From Actinomycetes bacterium (lineage in GTDB: Bacteria > Actinomycetota > Acidimicrobiia > Spongiisociales > JAHEDJ01): a stretch of DNA of 64,000 nucleotides. Within the stretch, counting starts at the first letter, position 1, and every line of letters starts with the position of its first letter. The notes below the pieces were generated by a model. The model was not told the DNA's origin, ran no database searches, and saw nothing but the letters and a program-made list of their open reading frames with translations. Both the position numbers and the translations under genes were made by a program. This document shows, piece after piece, positions 61,450 through 64,000 of this stretch. The stretch lies in assembly GCA_024641245.1 (NCBI GenBank), contig JAHEDK010000005.1, positions 1 through 64,000 of the forward strand, written 5' to 3'.

Positions 61450-61477
61450 GCCAACCCTATCAGGTGATAGGGTTGGC
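61450..61477. promoter_or_regulatory. TetR-type operator 6, perfect 12-bp palindrome
   Basis: GCCAACCCTATC, AGGT, GATAGGGTTGGC, containing the CCTATC-N4-GATAGG core at 61456-61471. It lies between the divergent isochorismatase and MFS genes and ends 2 bases before the MFS GTG start. Confidence 0.75.
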
Positions 61478-61479
61478 AG

Positions 61480-62622
61480 GTGAGCGTTGTTCCACGCCGC
61501 ACCGACCAGGTCATTCTCCACCTCGCCGTTGCTGCCAACACGATCGGCCTGGGAGTGATCATTGCACTCCTGGCCGATCTTCAGGATGCCTACGACCTGC
61601 CGACCGCCGGTCTGGGACTGATTGCCGGTTCGGCGTTCGTCACCGCCTTCATCGGCTACGTCTGGCTATCTCGCTATGCCGATCGCGGGCACGCCAAGAC
61701 CATGCTCATCGCCGGGACGCTCATCGGCTCACTGGCGCTGGTGATGGCTGCCTTTGCGACCGGACTTTGGTCGCTGGTGCTGGCGCGATCGATGCTCGGC
61801 TTTGCTGAAGGTGCCTTCGTGCCTGCCGCCAGACGCGTGGTGCTGGACTGGGCGCCGAGCCGCCCCGGTGAGGTGCTCGGCAGGATCATGGCCGCCTCCG
61901 TGGCGGGCTTTGCGCTGGGGCCGGTCATTGGGGCCGTTCTAGCCGCGCGCTTCGGCTTGAGGGTCCCGTTTCTGGTCCCGGCCGCAATCCTCCTGGCCGC
62001 CGTGCCGGTGGTGACGAGATTGCAGGCACCGAAACCCCTTCCCATTGTCGAAGAGCGAAGCTTTCTCAGCCTGTTGGGCAACCCGCTCGTTGTAGCCGGA
62101 GTCGTCATCGGTGCCATCGAGTTCGCCACGCTCGGATCCTTCGACGCGGTATGGGCGCGGCTGTTATCGGATCTCGACGCTTCGACTGTTTTCATCGGCG
62201 TCAGCTTCACGGCGATGGCAGTGCCGCTGGTGTTGTTCGCCGCTCGGCTCGGTCGCCTTGTCGATCGGAAATCGCCGGTGCTCGTCGCATCCTTCGGAAT
62301 GCTCGCCGTAGCCCCGGCCGTCGTTTCATATGGCCTGCTGACCGTGCCGGTGGCGCTGGCGGCGGCCGGCATTCTCCATGCGATGGGCAGCGCCGCTTTG
62401 AGTCCGGCGGCGGCTGCTCTCGTTGCGCAGGGAAGTCCGTCGGACATGCTCGCCCGCGGCCAGGGGTTGCTGGAGGCGGTGGGGTTCCTTGCTGCCGCGA
62501 CCACTGCACTGCCGACAGGCTGGGCCTACGAGACCATCGGCAGGGCAACCTGGTTCAGCGGTTTGTCGGCCGTCAGTGTTGCCCTGTTTGTGATCGGCTG
62601 GTGGCTGGCCCGCCGCCGCTGA
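61480..62622 (+). CDS. Major facilitator superfamily transporter
   Basis: 380 aa from GTG 61480. About twelve hydrophobic helices. The loop-2 motif is SRYADRGHAKTM (related to GxLxDRxGRK), and the second-half counterpart is LGRLVDRKSPV. Operator 6 covers its promoter, so it probably belongs to the TetR regulon as an importer or exporter of a related metabolite. Confidence 0.88.
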   Translation: MSVVPRRTDQVILHLAVAANTIGLGVIIALLADLQDAYDLPTAGLGLIAGSAFVTAFIGYVWLSRYADRGHAKTMLIAGTLIGSLALVMAAFATGLWSLVLARSMLGFAEGAFVPAARRVVLDWAPSRPGEVLGRIMAASVAGFALGPVIGAVLAARFGLRVPFLVPAAILLAAVPVVTRLQAPKPLPIVEERSFLSLLGNPLVVAGVVIGAIEFATLGSFDAVWARLLSDLDASTVFIGVSFTAMAVPLVLFAARLGRLVDRKSPVLVASFGMLAVAPAVVSYGLLTVPVALAAAGILHAMGSAALSPAAAALVAQGSPSDMLARGQGLLEAVGFLAAATTALPTGWAYETIGRATWFSGLSAVSVALFVIGWWLARRR

Positions 62623-62631
62623 CTTTCCGTG

Positions 62632-62675
62632 CTGGCGTCAGGAACCCACCAATTCTGGAAGATTCCTGACGCCAG
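62632..62675. terminator. Bidirectional terminator-like hairpin
   Basis: CTGGCGTCAGGAA (62632-62644) pairs perfectly with TTCCTGACGCCAG (62663-62675), loop 18 bases, between convergent MFS and nitroreductase genes. Confidence 0.65.
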
Positions 62676-62694
62676 AAGCTCGGTGGTGAATCCG

Positions 62695-63219
62695 TCAGCT
62701 GAAGCGTTCGTATCGGACTAGTTCATCGAGCGGCTTACGACCGCCCATGGGCGAAGCAGCTCGTCCTGCCGTCTCGGCGTCAAGATCCGGGTAGCCAAGT
62801 GCAACGACGTACCGGCAGGCGTGATCGTCCGGCACGCTGAGGGCGCGGCGGGCGCAGTCCTCGCGGTGCAGGGTGATCGGGCACGATCCGACTCCGATGG
62901 CGGCCGCCGCCAGCATGATGTTCTGGGCCACCCGTCCCATATCCCATTCGTATCCATCCGGGTGCTGGACGGGCGCAACGACCAGCGGAGCATTCCGGAT
63001 GGGCACGGTGAAGTCACCGCATTCCGCCAGGCGGTCCAGTTGATCGCGTTCCCGGATCACGATGAAAGACCAAGACTGGCGGTTCTTCGAGCTGCCGGTC
63101 CACCTCGCCGCCTCGATGATGTCGATAAGGTCGTCTTCGCCGATCGGCTGAGGGAGGAACCGGCGAACGGTGCGGAGTCCGATGACCGCCGCATAGATCT
63201 CGTCTGATTGGTGGAGCAC
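62695..63219 (-). CDS. Nitroreductase-family flavoprotein
   Basis: 174 aa. FMN-binding start LRTVRRFLPQPIGEDDLIDIIEAARWTGSSKNRQSWSFIVI and the C-terminal Cys-Arg-containing RYVVALGYPD. Shorter than most two-domain members. It reduces nitro or quinone compounds with NAD(P)H, or acts as a dehydrogenase. No operon partner is visible. Substrate unknown. Confidence 0.87.
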   Translation of the reverse strand: MLHQSDEIYAAVIGLRTVRRFLPQPIGEDDLIDIIEAARWTGSSKNRQSWSFIVIRERDQLDRLAECGDFTVPIRNAPLVVAPVQHPDGYEWDMGRVAQNIMLAAAAIGVGSCPITLHREDCARRALSVPDDHACRYVVALGYPDLDAETAGRAASPMGGRKPLDELVRYERFS

Positions 63220-63390
63220 TGTCTTCGCCTCCTGTGGGTACGCTCGGAGACTAGTGGCCGGCGCGTGCGAGCAGATATGTCACACAGAGGCTGGTGTTAT
63301 CTGAGCCATCCCTTATCAGATTGTTGCCAAAACGGAATACACTCACGAAAGCACTTGTTTGATCGTTCAATCGCTTTAAGGATGGATTCC

Positions 63391-64000
63391 ATGCAGAACA
63401 CGACGCATACGACACTGCCGGTCCTGCCGTTGAGAAACGGTGTCGTCTTTCCACACATGGTTGTCACCCTCCGGATTGAGACCACCGAGGGCCGCACCGC
63501 TCTCGAAGCCGCCTCGGCGGCCGACGGCCGCATGCTGCTCGTGCCGCGGATCGAAGGCCGCTACGCCTCGGTTGGAACCATCGCCGAAATTCACAACGAC
63601 GACGGTGAAGGCAACATCGTTGTCGAAGGCGTTGCACGTGCCCGGGTCGGTGGTGGCTCGACCGATGAAAAGGGGGCGCTGTGGGTTGAGGCCGAGGAGT
63701 ATCCCGAGGCGGAGATCATCGATGAGGAACTCGACGCGCTCGTTGAGGAGTACCGGGCCGTTCTCACCGCAGTCATGGACCATCGCGGGGTCGGACGTAT
63801 GGCCGAACGGGTTCTCGATGTCGACACGCCGAGTCGCCTGGCCGACATCGCCGTCTACTCACCGGACCTCACGCTGGAACAGAAGGTCGATCTCCTCGAG
63901 ACGCTGGACGTCCGGCAGCGGATCGGGAAGGTACTGGACTGGATGCGTGAGACGCTCGCCGAGTTCGAACTGCGCAAGAAGGTTCGCGACGAGGCGGCCG
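63391..64000 (+). CDS. lon: ATP-dependent protease Lon, N-terminal part (continues beyond window)
   Basis: The start of the Lon substrate-binding domain: LPVLPLRNGVVFPHMVVTL, VGTIAEIHND, and the helical SPDLTLEQKVDLLETLDVRQRIGKVLDWM leading to the coiled-coil region. ATG 63391 is preferred because AAGGA ends 8 bases upstream; an in-frame ATG at 63382 is possible. The ATPase and Ser-Lys protease domains lie past the window end. The housekeeping nature of this gene suggests the cluster ends here. Confidence 0.92.
   Translation, partial: MQNTTHTTLPVLPLRNGVVFPHMVVTLRIETTEGRTALEAASAADGRMLLVPRIEGRYASVGTIAEIHNDDGEGNIVVEGVARARVGGGSTDEKGALWVEAEEYPEAEIIDEELDALVEEYRAVLTAVMDHRGVGRMAERVLDVDTPSRLADIAVYSPDLTLEQKVDLLETLDVRQRIGKVLDWMRETLAEFELRKKVRDEAA

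Overview
The window is high-GC DNA with many GTG/TTG starts, Tat and lipoprotein exporters carrying Thr/Asp-rich linkers after the lipobox Cys, an F420-type LLM oxidoreductase and FCD-GntR/TetR regulators. This suggests an actinobacterium, possibly of the Acidimicrobiia; the sequence alone does not fix the genus. No rRNA, tRNA or CRISPR was found.

Layout. 1-8.0 kb is a decaying integration hot spot: a tyrosine recombinase cut by the window edge, a DHFR-like reductase, a MazEF-type toxin-antitoxin pair, an XRE/nucleotidyltransferase pair whose second gene is broken, a truncated adenylate cyclase, and an IS110-like transposase remnant. Intact metabolic genes (FAD disulfide oxidoreductase, ATC-hydrolase-like protein, metallo-beta-lactamase-fold hydrolase) sit among them. 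8-13.6 kb holds small membrane proteins, an exported trypsin-like lipoprotein, a TRAP transporter (DctQ, DctM, Tat-lipoprotein DctP) and an organomercurial-lyase (MerB)-like gene. That gene is interrupted by an in-frame TGA exactly where MerB has its second catalytic Cys, followed by a SECIS-like hairpin: a candidate selenoprotein and the most striking item here. 13.6-22.9 kb is a catabolic island: LLM oxidoreductase, two FAH-family hydrolases, an SsuABC-type transporter, a 3-hydroxyisobutyrate-dehydrogenase-like enzyme, an RraA-like aldolase, a DRE-TIM metallolyase and an FCD-GntR regulator with related palindromes.

23.6-31 kb carries two aldehyde:ferredoxin oxidoreductase (AOR) family genes and two MoeA-type cofactor genes, one with an N-terminal MoaD domain and one with a C-terminal PBP-like domain. 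31-62.6 kb is a very large guanidino/polyamine/urea-type nitrogen region: two amidinotransferases, two class III aminotransferases, alanine dehydrogenase, a polysaccharide-deacetylase-fold hydrolase, PotABCD-like uptake, an agmatinase-family ureohydrolase, an amidase, a divergent urease-like complex without accessory genes, agmatine-deiminase-like and N-carbamoylputrescine-amidase-like enzymes, a Dpp/Opp transporter, two YtcJ-like amidohydrolases, an isochorismatase-like hydrolase and an MFS carrier. Six palindromes with the core CCTATC-N4-GATAGG sit in its promoter regions, and two TetR proteins with near-identical recognition helices are encoded inside it, so I infer one regulon.

Working model (inference): guanidino or polyamine compounds are imported, the guanidino group is moved or hydrolysed, the amine is transaminated to an aldehyde with alanine dehydrogenase recycling pyruvate, and an AOR encoded in the same operon oxidises the aldehyde. 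The window ends in a nitroreductase and the start of lon.
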